64,000 nt of DNA from Pseudomonas sp. WN033. GTDB taxonomy: Bacteria > Pseudomonadota > Gammaproteobacteria > Pseudomonadales > Pseudomonadaceae. The notes under the pieces were generated by a model that was given only the letters and a program-made list of their open reading frames with translations, did not search any database and was not told where the DNA came from. Positions 25,396 through 34,382 of the stretch are shown here, piece by piece. The stretch spans positions 248,001-312,000 of the forward strand of contig NSKG01000001.1 of assembly GCA_002287035.1 (NCBI GenBank), given 5' to 3'. Each line of letters begins with the position of its first letter. The stretch's first letter is position 1. The translations under genes were made by a program, and so were the position numbers.

Positions 25396-26397
25396 ATGAG
25401 CCAGCGCGATACCCTGTTCCGCCACCTCGCCATTCTGCAGATGCTGCCGCGCGCTCCGCACAGCCTGAGCACCACCACCATTGGCCTACGGCTGGAAGAC
25501 CAGGGCTACAGCCTGACGCCGCGCTCAATCCAGCGGGATCTGGAAAAACTCGCCGAGCACTTTCCGCTGGAGTGCCACAAAGAGTCCAAGCCCTATCGCT
25601 GGAACTATGTGGCCAACTACAACAGTGATCTGCCGGCACTGGATACCGTCACCGCGCTGACCCTGGTGCTGGCTGAGGAGACCGTACGCGGGCTGTTGCC
25701 GAAGGTGGCGATGGACAAGATCAGCTACAAGTTCCAGAGTGCCCGCAAGCATCTGGAAGGTCTGCAGGGCAATGGTTTTTCGCAGTGGAGCCAGCGGGTG
25801 CGGGCGATTCCCAACGGCAAGTCGCTGATTTCCGCCGAGATCAAGCCAGCCATCTGGGAAGGGCTGACCGATGCCCTGCTCAACCACTACGCGGTGGACG
25901 TCAAGTATCTGAGCCGTTTCAAGGGTGAGCTCAAGCAGTACACCCTGCACCCGCTGGGGCTGGTCACCCGCGACAGCAGCTCCTATCTGCTGGCCACGGT
26001 GAACGAGCATGAAGACGTGCGCCAGTTCGCCCTGCACCGCTTTCGCAAGGTCAAACCCAGCGCCAGCCTGTACCGCGCCCAGCCGGGCTTCAGCGTGCAG
26101 CAGTACATTGAACAGGGGGCGTTTGGTTTCCCGCTGGCACAGGAACCGGCCAGGCTGGTAGCGCGTATCAGCAGTTCAGTCGCCTGGTTGCTGGCGGAAA
26201 CACCCCTGAGCCGCGACCAGTCTCTGTCCGAGCCGGACGCCGAAGGCTGGGTGCAACTGGAAGCCACGGTGCCCAACGATCAGCAGACCCAATGGTGGAT
26301 CATGAGTTTTGGCGCCAGTATCGAGGTGCTCGAACCACGCGCCTGGCGCGAACAGATTTTGCAGCAGGCGCGTGAAATCGTGGCGCGCGGAGCCTGA
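25396..26397 (+). CDS. WYL-domain transcriptional regulator
   Basis: A 333-residue regulator. Residues about 5-75 form a winged helix (DTLFRHLAILQMLPRAP...LTPRSIQRDLEKLAEHFPL). Residues about 145-225 are the WYL ligand-binding domain (AVDVKYLSRFKGELKQYTLHPLGLVTRDSSSYLLATV, FALHRFRKVKPS), and a WCX-like C-terminal extension follows (RISSSVAWLLAETPLS...). WYL proteins such as BrxR and CapW repress or activate phage-defence operons and sense nucleic acid or nucleotide ligands. AAGGA precedes the ATG. The gene is flanked by matching inverted repeats, so autoregulation and control of the flanking membrane-protein genes are likely. Confidence 0.9.
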   Translation: MSQRDTLFRHLAILQMLPRAPHSLSTTTIGLRLEDQGYSLTPRSIQRDLEKLAEHFPLECHKESKPYRWNYVANYNSDLPALDTVTALTLVLAEETVRGLLPKVAMDKISYKFQSARKHLEGLQGNGFSQWSQRVRAIPNGKSLISAEIKPAIWEGLTDALLNHYAVDVKYLSRFKGELKQYTLHPLGLVTRDSSSYLLATVNEHEDVRQFALHRFRKVKPSASLYRAQPGFSVQQYIEQGAFGFPLAQEPARLVARISSSVAWLLAETPLSRDQSLSEPDAEGWVQLEATVPNDQQTQWWIMSFGASIEVLEPRAWREQILQQAREIVARGA

Positions 26398-26416
26398 TGC
26401 GACACAACTTGTCGTA
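26398..26416. promoter_or_regulatory. Second operator-like inverted repeat
   Basis: TGCGACA-CAACT-TGTCGTA (7+5+7) starts one base after the WYL stop and lies 43 bases before the next ATG. Spacing and half-site match the repeat at 25342-25360. A nearby inverted pair TCCTCGT/ACGAGGA (26431-26452) overlaps the ribosome-binding site AGGA of the downstream gene and could form a hairpin hiding it. Confidence 0.6.
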
Positions 26417-26458
26417 GCGGGACGGCATCATCCTCGTATCGCGTCACGAGGATACGAA

Positions 26459-26683
26459 ATGGCCTTTGTTCCCCTGCATGATCTGCTGTTGATGACCGCC
26501 CTGCTCTGCGGGCTGAACCTGTTGTTGTGGCTCAAGCTGGCATTGGCCGCACAGGTAGGCCGTTGGCTGTCGCAGGGCTGGGTAGCCAAACTCGACACCC
26601 TGCGGGGCTGGCTGGGCTGGAGCGCGGCGGCACTGGCGTTTGCCAGCGTGTTGCTGGCGTATGTGGCGGTGTTGGTTTGGTGA
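26459..26683 (+). CDS. Small two-helix membrane protein
   Basis: A 74-residue protein, MAFVPLHDLLLMTALLCGLNLLLWLKLAL..., with two hydrophobic helices (about 8-30 and 50-73) joined by a short basic loop (GRWLSQGWVAKLDTLRG). The frame is open from 26309, but ACGAGGA upstream and the operator placement favour ATG 26459. I do not recognise a family. It is 61 bases after the WYL gene behind its own operator copy. Small membrane proteins beside WYL regulators may be effectors, but nothing in the sequence proves it. Confidence 0.65.
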   Translation: MAFVPLHDLLLMTALLCGLNLLLWLKLALAAQVGRWLSQGWVAKLDTLRGWLGWSAAALAFASVLLAYVAVLVW

Positions 26684-26709
26684 GGGGACGACCCTGCTAC
26701 GTCGCTACA

Positions 26710-29271
26710 TCATTGTCCCAGCCTGCGCAGGTTCTCCTGAGCAGCCGTATTACCCGCGGCTGCGGCCTGACGGTAGAGGCTGATTGCTCGACTGAGGTTG
26801 CGATCACCGCCTTCGCCATTTTCATGCATCATGCCGAGCAGGTTCATAGCGGGCACATAACCTGCTTCAATAGCGTCACCAAGATACTTCCTGGCCATGC
26901 CGTAATCCTGCCGCACACCCGGTTCGTTTCTATACATTTGCCCAAGCGAGTACATGGCCTCGGCAACTCCCATGTTTGCGGCAATGCCATAGAGTCTCAA
27001 CGCTTCATCAAGGTTTTGCTCAACCCCGGCACCTTCACGAAAATAAAGCGCAAGGTTACTGATCGAGATTGGGCTGCCTTCCTTCGCAGCCAAGATCATC
27101 AAGGCAGCGGCCTCTTCCTTGTTCTGCTTAACCACCGAACTGCCTGCGTTCAGTAATATCGCCAGGTTATTCATGGCCGCAGGACTGCCTGCCTGGGCCG
27201 CTCTCTCGTAGTAAGCGAGAGTCCTGAGCGGGCTAGCGTTGCCGCTTAAGCCTTTCTCACTGAACCAGCCCAGCAAGTAAAGTGCGTGGGGGCTACCCCT
27301 GGCGGCCTCTTCCTCTATCAGTGGCATAACTTCAGCAACCAGTTGCTGGGCCCTGGCCTGATCCTTTTCAACACCCGATCCCAGCCATTGCAGCTTGGCC
27401 ATTTCGGCTTTTGCCAGGGGATGACCCTGGGCTGCGGCCTTGGCATAAAAGGCATAGGCTTTATTTTCGTCATCGCCATACCAATACCAGATCTTCACTG
27501 CCTGCTCAAAATCACCACTTCCCGGATAGCGATGAATTTCGGCAGTGACCCACGATGGCTGGGTGTGGGGTACTTCTATCGGCACGCTGTCACGCACTGC
27601 CCAGGAGCTGCTCCATGGCTTCGACACAAACTGGCCAATAAATATTGCAGCCACTACCACCCCAACGGCCAGTGCAGCGGTAGAAACAACAACCAGCAGT
27701 TGTACCAGCCTGGCCCAAATGGCCCGTCCCTGATAGCGTTTCGCCGCGCGCCAGAGGCCTATCAGCAGCAACACGCTGTAGATGATCTGCACTGTCAGGA
27801 CCAGCCCGAAAGCCGCAACCTGGACATCCGTGCCCTCAATCACCTGATCTATCACGGCATACACAGGATTGAACAAGAGCCCGACCAATACGCCATAAAC
27901 CCAGTACGTGCGGGCTAGTCCATAGTCGCCATCGATCAGCTTGCGCAGAAAACCCTTGCCGGATAACCCAGGGGCTTGCTGCTCGGCAGATTCATCCTCA
28001 AGCAGTATCACCTTCAGCAACAGATCACCCGGCTCACCACCATTGCGGCTTGGACAACCCTGCCCCTTCAGCCGCAGAGTGTCGCCATGGCGGGTTCCGC
28101 TCGGCACTGTCACCTTGAAGGTGCGTTTTTCCTCACCCACAAGGCGCCCCGCGTATCCAGCTTCCCCGTACACGCTCGAAGGCTCATCGTACTCATACTG
28201 TGGAATGGAGAGCGTGACCTGAGTGGCACCTCCCTTGAGGGCGAGGCTCTGGTTCAGTTGCAGGTCACCACGTAACGAATCACCCTGGCGTGGACCGTCG
28301 TGGATGGTGAAAAAGGGTGTCGACTTGGTTGCTGCTTCTTCCTTTACCTGGGATTGCGGAGCCTCATCGAGCTGTTCAATCATCTCAAGCAACTGCGAGA
28401 CTGACTGAGGGCGCTGCTGTTCGTTCAGTGCCATACAGCACTTGACCAGCTCGATAAAAGCTGGCGAATAGCCTGGCGGAAGCTGTTCCGGCGTCACCGC
28501 CGCCGGATCCGGCAACTGCCGGTACGAGGCCATCATGCGGTTTTCGACCTTGGGCGGTTCACAACCCATCATTACTCGCCACATGACCGCGCCTATGGCG
28601 TAGATATCGGTCCAGGGCCCCAGCGCCCCATCGTCTTCAACCTGCTCCAATGCGGCATACCCAGGCGTATGCGCACTCCTGGACTTGCTGTGACGGGAGA
28701 AATCCTGTTTGGCCGCACCAAAGTCCAGCAATACCGGTTGCTCGTCAGCGCGCCGGATGAAGATATTGCCCGGCTTGATGTCACGGTGCAGCACGTCATG
28801 TTCATGCACATAGGCCAGCCCGCTGAGCAGTGGCCGCAAGAGCGTCAGCAGCTCTTCCTGAGTCATCGGCCGGCCCTGCTGCTCCCGGCCCCTGATCAAC
28901 TCCGACAGCGGCATGCCATCCTCAAAATGCATAACCAGATAGGCGGTACCATTGGCCTCGAAGAAGTTCTGGCAGCGTACGATGTTGTTATGCTCGCTGA
29001 AACGCACAAGCTGTTTGGCTTCACGCATGAAGCGCTCGAGTCCAGCTTGATAGTCGTCGGCGTCACGACTGCTTTGCGGATGTACCGTCAAGGCCTCGCG
29101 GACTGCGATTTCATTGGGAAGGTACTCCTTGATCGCCACTTCAGTGTCGAGATGGCGATGCCTGGCACGGTAAACAATACCGAACCCCCCGGTGCCGAGC
29201 ACGCCGCCAATGACGTACTTGCCATCCAGCTCGGTTCCCTTGGGCAGGGCTCTTTTGTTATCCGTGTCCAT
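26710..29271 (-). CDS. Membrane Ser/Thr protein kinase with DnaJ-C-like segment and Sel1 repeats
   Basis: An 853-residue protein. Kinase domain about 18-310: GTGGFG (26-31), VAIKEYLP (K48), LHRDIKPGN (HRD 162-164) and LLDFGAAKQ (DFG 183-185), so it looks active. Residues about 390-440 resemble the C-terminal substrate-binding part of DnaJ (VTVPSGTRHGDTLRLKGQG, GDLLLKVIL). Three hydrophobic helices follow (about 465-560), then seven or so Sel1-type repeats (about 610-853; A-x-G-x-x-x-A-x-x-x-L patterns such as AAQGHPLAKAEMAKLQWLGSG). The kinase is thus cytoplasmic and the Sel1 part depends on topology. AAGGAA precedes the ATG. It is the last gene of the leftward arm of the kinase/FHA locus, 72 bases after the second kinase gene. 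Confidence 0.9.
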   Translation of the reverse strand: MDTDNKRALPKGTELDGKYVIGGVLGTGGFGIVYRARHRHLDTEVAIKEYLPNEIAVREALTVHPQSSRDADDYQAGLERFMREAKQLVRFSEHNNIVRCQNFFEANGTAYLVMHFEDGMPLSELIRGREQQGRPMTQEELLTLLRPLLSGLAYVHEHDVLHRDIKPGNIFIRRADEQPVLLDFGAAKQDFSRHSKSRSAHTPGYAALEQVEDDGALGPWTDIYAIGAVMWRVMMGCEPPKVENRMMASYRQLPDPAAVTPEQLPPGYSPAFIELVKCCMALNEQQRPQSVSQLLEMIEQLDEAPQSQVKEEAATKSTPFFTIHDGPRQGDSLRGDLQLNQSLALKGGATQVTLSIPQYEYDEPSSVYGEAGYAGRLVGEEKRTFKVTVPSGTRHGDTLRLKGQGCPSRNGGEPGDLLLKVILLEDESAEQQAPGLSGKGFLRKLIDGDYGLARTYWVYGVLVGLLFNPVYAVIDQVIEGTDVQVAAFGLVLTVQIIYSVLLLIGLWRAAKRYQGRAIWARLVQLLVVVSTAALAVGVVVAAIFIGQFVSKPWSSSWAVRDSVPIEVPHTQPSWVTAEIHRYPGSGDFEQAVKIWYWYGDDENKAYAFYAKAAAQGHPLAKAEMAKLQWLGSGVEKDQARAQQLVAEVMPLIEEEAARGSPHALYLLGWFSEKGLSGNASPLRTLAYYERAAQAGSPAAMNNLAILLNAGSSVVKQNKEEAAALMILAAKEGSPISISNLALYFREGAGVEQNLDEALRLYGIAANMGVAEAMYSLGQMYRNEPGVRQDYGMARKYLGDAIEAGYVPAMNLLGMMHENGEGGDRNLSRAISLYRQAAAAGNTAAQENLRRLGQ

Positions 29272-29343
29272 GACAATGTTCCTTCGCTTGTGTGCAGCCA
29301 GCTGATAGCCAGTGCCTGTCGATTGTTATGCAACCCGCTGCCA

Positions 29344-30747
29344 CTAGCGGCAACCCATGGCTCTTTCGCGAGCGAGAAGATTCAATACCTGACTGCGTTC
29401 AGCGTCGCTGAAGAGAGTGTTGAAAACCAGTTCAGAGTCAGACTGGGTACAACCCTCGTTGCCCAGCAGGGTGATCAGTTGATCGGTCCTGAAGCAATAG
29501 CCGTGCTGTTTGTACAGCCGGTTGCGCTCAAGGCTGAGTTCCTGGCAACTAGCCTGGTCATCGGAGCTGGCTTCGTCGGTTGCAGACCCTGAATTGCCGC
29601 CAGGCCGTTGCTCGGCACGTAACTCCGTGCGAGGGCCACCTGCATCAGGCGACTGCAGCCAAAACGCCATGAGCGTACCTACAGCAGCCAGTAGCACGGC
29701 AGCTATACCGATACGCCGATACCAATGCCCGGCGGCTATAGGTGCAGGACTCTCGGGCTGAGCGTCCGGTTCAGGGTGCTGCGCTGGAGTATCCTGGTGT
29801 TGCGGCTCTGGATTTTCTGCAGGCATGTCCGGCACGGGCGACAGGCGCAGGCTCTGAACCACCTTGAGCAATACTTGAACGGACTGCGGCCGGCGTGCTT
29901 CATCCAGTGCCATGCAGTCGTGCATCAACGTCAGCAGTGCGTCACACGCGTCAGCAGCAACCGGACTAGGCGGCACTGCAATGGGGTCAGGCTGCCCGCG
30001 CAGTGTTGCAGACAGACGCATTTCGGTCCTGGGGGGATGTGCTCGGTAAAGTATTCGCCAGATGACCGCGCCGATGGCGTAAATATCGGTCCATGGCCCC
30101 AGGTTACCTTGGTCCATCAGTTGCTCCGGAGCGGCATATCCCGGAGTGAAGGCGGCGACGGAAATACTGTTGTTTGAAAAAACCTGTTTGGCTGCGCCGA
30201 AATCGAGCAGCACTGGCTGACTGTCAGCCCGGCGAATGAAGATGTTTGCTGGTTTGAGGTCGCGATGCCAGACATTGCGCTGATGTACATACAGCAAACC
30301 GCTCAACACACTTTCGAGCAGTTCCAGAAGCTGCTCCCGTGACAGCGCACTGCCGCGTTCTTCATGCATGGCAAGCAACTCGGAGAGCGGCACGCCCTCT
30401 TCGTAACTCATCACCAGATAGGCCGTGCCGTTGGCCTCGAAAAAGTCAATGCAACTGACAATGTTCGGATGCCCGGCCAGCCGCACCAACTGCCTTGCTT
30501 CCTGAACAAAGCGTTGCAGGCCAAGCTCGTAATCCTCGCTAACTCGACTGCTGGCTGCACAGATGGACTGCCCGTCACGCACAGCCAGCTCCAGAGGCAG
30601 GTACTCCTTGATGGCAACAATGGTTTCCAGCACCCGGTGCCGGGCCTTGTACACAATCCCGAAGCCGCCGACACCAAGCACCTCGGACAACAGATATTTG
30701 CCATCGAGCTCAGTCCCGACCGGTAAAGCGTTCTTGATTTCAGTCAT
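29344..30747 (-). CDS. Ser/Thr protein kinase with C-terminal YARHG domain
   Basis: A 467-residue protein. Kinase domain about 18-300 with GVGGFG, VAIKEYLP (K47), WHRDLKPAN (HRD 161-163) and LLDFGAAKQ (DFG 182-184). A Pro/Glu-rich linker (305-340) leads to one transmembrane helix (about 347-364), and the C-terminal ~65 residues are a YARHG-type domain (LSLERNRLYKQHGYCFR... LFSDAERSQVLNLLARERA), an extracytoplasmic module. The kinase would be cytoplasmic and YARHG periplasmic. It starts nine bases after the stop of the PP2C-peptidase-FHA gene, so the two are co-transcribed. Its kinase domain is closely similar to that of the neighbouring 853-residue kinase, suggesting duplication. Confidence 0.92.
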   Translation of the reverse strand: MTEIKNALPVGTELDGKYLLSEVLGVGGFGIVYKARHRVLETIVAIKEYLPLELAVRDGQSICAASSRVSEDYELGLQRFVQEARQLVRLAGHPNIVSCIDFFEANGTAYLVMSYEEGVPLSELLAMHEERGSALSREQLLELLESVLSGLLYVHQRNVWHRDLKPANIFIRRADSQPVLLDFGAAKQVFSNNSISVAAFTPGYAAPEQLMDQGNLGPWTDIYAIGAVIWRILYRAHPPRTEMRLSATLRGQPDPIAVPPSPVAADACDALLTLMHDCMALDEARRPQSVQVLLKVVQSLRLSPVPDMPAENPEPQHQDTPAQHPEPDAQPESPAPIAAGHWYRRIGIAAVLLAAVGTLMAFWLQSPDAGGPRTELRAEQRPGGNSGSATDEASSDDQASCQELSLERNRLYKQHGYCFRTDQLITLLGNEGCTQSDSELVFNTLFSDAERSQVLNLLARERAMGCR

Positions 30748-30756
30748 GGGATTCCA

Positions 30757-33700
30757 TCAGCACGGGCATTTCTCTTGCTTGAGTTGGTAGGCGAATCCGG
30801 CAATCGTCAGTATCTGCCCTTGCCGTAGAGGCATGATTACAAACGGCTTGATCGCACGGCCGTCGATAGCGCTGCCGTTCGAGCTGTTCAAATCCTCGCA
30901 ATGCAATTGGCCGTCGAGCCGCCGCAGGCGCACATGTCGCCGTGAGACCTGACGACTTTCCATGATCACGTGACAAAGCGCATGGGCACGGCCTATGACT
31001 TGCCCTTCCGGGTTGGTCAGCAGGCTTTCGTGCAAAGTGATGTTTTCCGAGCCGTCGAGAGCTTTGAGCAGCCATTGCTCACTGGACGCCACAGGGCTGC
31101 GGACCAGATTCGGTGCCGCTGTTGGCTCAGGGGTGATTGCTGACGGCCGCTGAGGCCCGAAGTACCTAGGATTGAACAGTTTTGGTTTGGGTCGGCCAAG
31201 GTACAACAGCAACAGCCCACCGAGCAGCAAGGCGCCCAATACCGCGTACCAGACAGCCAGCGGTAGCTGGAGCACACTCAGCGGCTCACTGCGGGAAACT
31301 GCCGGTTCGCCCGGGATATCGGCCTGTGGCGGGGGCGGCACAGACGTCGGGGCTGGTGCGGGTACTGGAGTGGGTGCCGGGATACCAGGCGCTGGCTCCG
31401 GCACAGGAGGCGCAGCTGGCGGCACGGCAATCGGTGGCCGCTGCGGCACCGGCAACCAGCGACCCGGCACGCCAATGGCATCGAAGGCCTGATGTACGCT
31501 TTGCCATTGGGGTGAGCCTTCACCGAACAATACGGTGGCGGCGTAGGCCATGCCGATTCTGGCCATTTCGTAATCGCTGCTGGGCGTCAGCGTATAGGCA
31601 GCAGCATAGGCTGCAATGCGTGCCGTATCCTTGATGCCCAAGGGATGTTCAACCCTGACGCCCCTGCCGAGCCGGCGGTGCTGGCCACCTTCGGCCATCA
31701 GGTAAAACCCATGCCCCATGACATTGGCACCGTCATGCACGCCCATGTTGCTACGGTAATCAGCATAATGATCTGGAATGCTGGGATGTACACGTTTGGG
31801 CTGCTGCATGTCGCGGATTATGCCGCTGGTGTGGCGTAGCTGCCAAAATGCCGAGCTGTACTGCCAACTGGAAACTTCCGGAGTATCCAGCGAACCACCC
31901 GACTCCCGCCAGGCACGATAGGCAACGCCGACCATGTCGGCCAGCGCCTCGTTCAATGCGCCCGAAGCCCCGCTACCCTTGAGTCCGCTACCGTTGGATA
32001 CGATGCCGTGGGCAAACTCATGCCCGAACACCTCAAGCAAAGGCATGACATTGTCGGGAACGGCGAGAAAATTCAGGCTGGGGTACCAGGATGCGTTGAA
32101 AGCGTCACCGTCACATTGAATTCCAGGCCTCGCATCATTGTAGCGAACACCTACCGCTCCCTCGAGCGTCAGACCGTCATTGTCAATGCTGTTCATATCG
32201 AACACGCGAGACAGGAAGGTATAGCTTGCGCCCAATTCATCGAACATGCGGTCAACACGGGCAGATCCGCCGGAGGGGCGGCCTTCGCTTCGTCCCAGGC
32301 CATTATCCAGGGCGAATCTGCGAACTCTTTGGACTTCAGGCCAGTCGATCAGATGACCAATGCCTTGGTGCTGACAGGCGCTGGACATATCCCATACTGT
32401 GCGTCGCATCACGCTATTGTTCAACGGTATGTGCTCAAGGCTGTTGCCGTTGAGCGCATCCACAAAGACTTCGAACAACTGAAATCCGGCCTGCGTGGCA
32501 TATCCGGTCAACTGCCATGCCAGCCTGATCTCGGTGCCACGCGCCCAGTACACCAAAGCAGCAGGAACATCCGGATCAGGCCTCAGTGCCGCGCTGGCAT
32601 AGGCCTGCTCAGCCGTCACCAGAGGATCGACAGGTAACTCTTCAAGGGCCAGATGCTTGCCATGCACCAGCGCCGGATAGCCCTGAGGGTTGAGTAGCAC
32701 CACGCTGTCCAGACCGATCACCGGCAGGCCTTGATACTGCTGCTGCAGACGAATGACGGTTATGCCACCGGGCGCTGAACTGGGCGACTCAACACGCAAG
32801 GTATTCTCACCCTCTAGCCCGAGTCCGGGCGCCAGCGTGCCGGTCAGCCAGGCGTCAAGTTCCTTGGGGTCAGTAAGCGGTTTGTCCGACCAGGGCCGGT
32901 CGGAGGCAAAACCGCCATCATCACTGCGGTGCGCAAGCGGAAATTGTTCCTGGGCGCTGAGCGTGGGGGCATACAGCAACACGGCAAGCACACCCAAAAT
33001 CAACGCCAGCAACAGCAAGGGAATCGTCAGCCTGAGGGATCCAGAGCCTGCCGCCCGACCTGACTCTGCAATAGCAGTGACCGCACTGTGCGCCAAACCT
33101 TCGCTCCGTCGCAGCAATACTGCGGTGCAGTTGTCATGCCGGTCGCTGGCCTGTTCGAGGGCCGCGGTCAAACAACCCTGCAGGGCTGTCTGCAGGTCTC
33201 CATCGCTCATCATCAATGCATGCTGCGCCTGAGAGTCAAGGATCTCCCAAAAGCCGTCAGTACAGACGATAAAACCTGCCCCCGCCGCCAGATCCCACTC
33301 TGTGAATTCCGGTTCGGGCAATTGCTCGCCGCCAATGGAAGTTATCAGGCTGGACTGGCCAGAGTCAGTGGCCATCTGAGCTTCGGTAATCTTTCCGGAA
33401 AGAACCCTGAGCTGGGCAACAGAGTGGTCAACAGTGCGTTTTATCAGACCCGCCGGACCGTACTGCATGACCCTGCTGTCGCCAACGTGCACCGACAGCG
33501 CTCGGGTATCATCCAGCCACAGGGCCACTAGCGTACTGCGAGCATCAAGCTCTGCCACGGCACTCATGGCATTGACCCGTGAATGCGACTCGCTGACCAG
33601 TGTCTGCAGCAGTTGTTCGGGAGTACGTTGAAGCCGTTGAGTCCAAAGCTCTTGCGCCGTGTCACATATGACTCGGGCAGCCTCACTGCCGCCACTGTGC

Positions 33701-33831
33701 CCCCCCATGCCATCAGCTACCACAATCAGGATTTGACGGCTCTGGGAGTCCTGGAAAGTGGCTTGCGCATCCTGATTTTCATCGCGACCGCCAATATGGG
33801 AGATTGAGGCAAGCTGCCATTTTTCTGCCAT
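30757..33831 (-). CDS. PP2C phosphatase-M4 metallopeptidase-FHA fusion membrane protein
   Basis: A 1024-residue fusion. Residues 1-245 are a PP2C phosphatase (GGRDENQD with N19-Q20-D21; VVADGMGGH 38-45; HVGDSR; VCTDGFWE), cytoplasmic. A transmembrane helix (about 268-288) follows. Residues about 300-790 form a propeptide-like region and a thermolysin-type M4 peptidase: HEFAH (H604, E605, H608), GALNEALAD (E628) and GVHDGANVMGHGFYLMAEGG. A Pro/Ala-rich linker (795-845), a second helix (about 857-877) and a cytoplasmic FHA domain (about 925-1020; IGRAH, SRRHV, SSNGS) complete it. Both ends are cytoplasmic and the peptidase is periplasmic. The start at 33831 has GGGGAG upstream. It heads the leftward arm, divergent from the FHA/TolQ arm. 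Confidence 0.93.
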   Translation of the reverse strand: MAEKWQLASISHIGGRDENQDAQATFQDSQSRQILIVVADGMGGHSGGSEAARVICDTAQELWTQRLQRTPEQLLQTLVSESHSRVNAMSAVAELDARSTLVALWLDDTRALSVHVGDSRVMQYGPAGLIKRTVDHSVAQLRVLSGKITEAQMATDSGQSSLITSIGGEQLPEPEFTEWDLAAGAGFIVCTDGFWEILDSQAQHALMMSDGDLQTALQGCLTAALEQASDRHDNCTAVLLRRSEGLAHSAVTAIAESGRAAGSGSLRLTIPLLLLALILGVLAVLLYAPTLSAQEQFPLAHRSDDGGFASDRPWSDKPLTDPKELDAWLTGTLAPGLGLEGENTLRVESPSSAPGGITVIRLQQQYQGLPVIGLDSVVLLNPQGYPALVHGKHLALEELPVDPLVTAEQAYASAALRPDPDVPAALVYWARGTEIRLAWQLTGYATQAGFQLFEVFVDALNGNSLEHIPLNNSVMRRTVWDMSSACQHQGIGHLIDWPEVQRVRRFALDNGLGRSEGRPSGGSARVDRMFDELGASYTFLSRVFDMNSIDNDGLTLEGAVGVRYNDARPGIQCDGDAFNASWYPSLNFLAVPDNVMPLLEVFGHEFAHGIVSNGSGLKGSGASGALNEALADMVGVAYRAWRESGGSLDTPEVSSWQYSSAFWQLRHTSGIIRDMQQPKRVHPSIPDHYADYRSNMGVHDGANVMGHGFYLMAEGGQHRRLGRGVRVEHPLGIKDTARIAAYAAAYTLTPSSDYEMARIGMAYAATVLFGEGSPQWQSVHQAFDAIGVPGRWLPVPQRPPIAVPPAAPPVPEPAPGIPAPTPVPAPAPTSVPPPPQADIPGEPAVSRSEPLSVLQLPLAVWYAVLGALLLGGLLLLYLGRPKPKLFNPRYFGPQRPSAITPEPTAAPNLVRSPVASSEQWLLKALDGSENITLHESLLTNPEGQVIGRAHALCHVIMESRQVSRRHVRLRRLDGQLHCEDLNSSNGSAIDGRAIKPFVIMPLRQGQILTIAGFAYQLKQEKCPC

Positions 33832-33977
33832 CACTCTCCCCATTACCTTCCTGAACGAAAGATTGTTTTACAATTGACCGGCTAGTGGTTGCAATAATGC
33901 GTCGGATTGTCGCATTCTGCAATGCAGATTGCTGGCTCGCAAAAGGACGCCCCTCACGGCTAGCGGGCAGTACAGCC
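33832..33977. promoter_or_regulatory. Shared divergent promoter region of the kinase/FHA locus
   Basis: AT-rich DNA (TTGTTTTACAATTG) next to nested inverted repeats: AATGCG (33896-33901) with CGCATT (33911-33916), then the near-palindrome CTGCAATGCAG (33917-33927). A TGTCGCA half-site at 33908-33914 equals that in the WYL operators, though the second half is spaced differently. Both arms of the locus probably start here. Confidence 0.45.
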
Positions 33978-34379
33978 ATGTACTCAATTGTTACAACTGG
34001 AACAACAACAATGGCGCCATTCGTTACATTTCGGGTTGGGCGGTCGCTCGAATCGGATCTTGTGCTGGATGATCCCGGTATCTCGCGTAAGCATATGGAA
34101 ATCACTCTGACATCGGATCAGCGCTATTTTGTTGTCGACTGCGGAACCACAGGCGGTACCCGCGTGCAGCGAAATGGCGAGTGGAAAGATCTGTCTCAGG
34201 ATTTCATCGCCCCAGCGGAACTGCTTGAGCTGGGCGATAGGCAATACCGGTTTGCGGAACTGATTGCACGCTTACCGGCTCGCTCGACTACCCTCACGAA
34301 GCAACCTGAACCCCTGTCGGTCCGGCCGCGCCGAAAGAGCAGTACCGGTGAAGTCGAATTCACTCCTTCGCAGAGATAA
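33978..34379 (+). CDS. FHA domain protein
   Basis: A 133-residue cytoplasmic protein that is essentially one FHA domain: FVTFRVGRS (G21-R22), DDPGISRKHMEI (S36, H39), GGTRVQRNGEW, followed by a basic tail (RPRRKSS). FHA domains bind phosphothreonine, so it can read the products of the nearby kinases. The frame is open back to 33885 (GTG) with an ATG at 33897; 33978 is preferred because it leaves the divergent promoter non-coding, but the start is not certain. It is the first gene of the rightward arm and lies four bases before the TolQ-like gene. Confidence 0.75.
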   Translation: MYSIVTTGTTTMAPFVTFRVGRSLESDLVLDDPGISRKHMEITLTSDQRYFVVDCGTTGGTRVQRNGEWKDLSQDFIAPAELLELGDRQYRFAELIARLPARSTTLTKQPEPLSVRPRRKSSTGEVEFTPSQR

Positions 34380-34382
34380 CAG

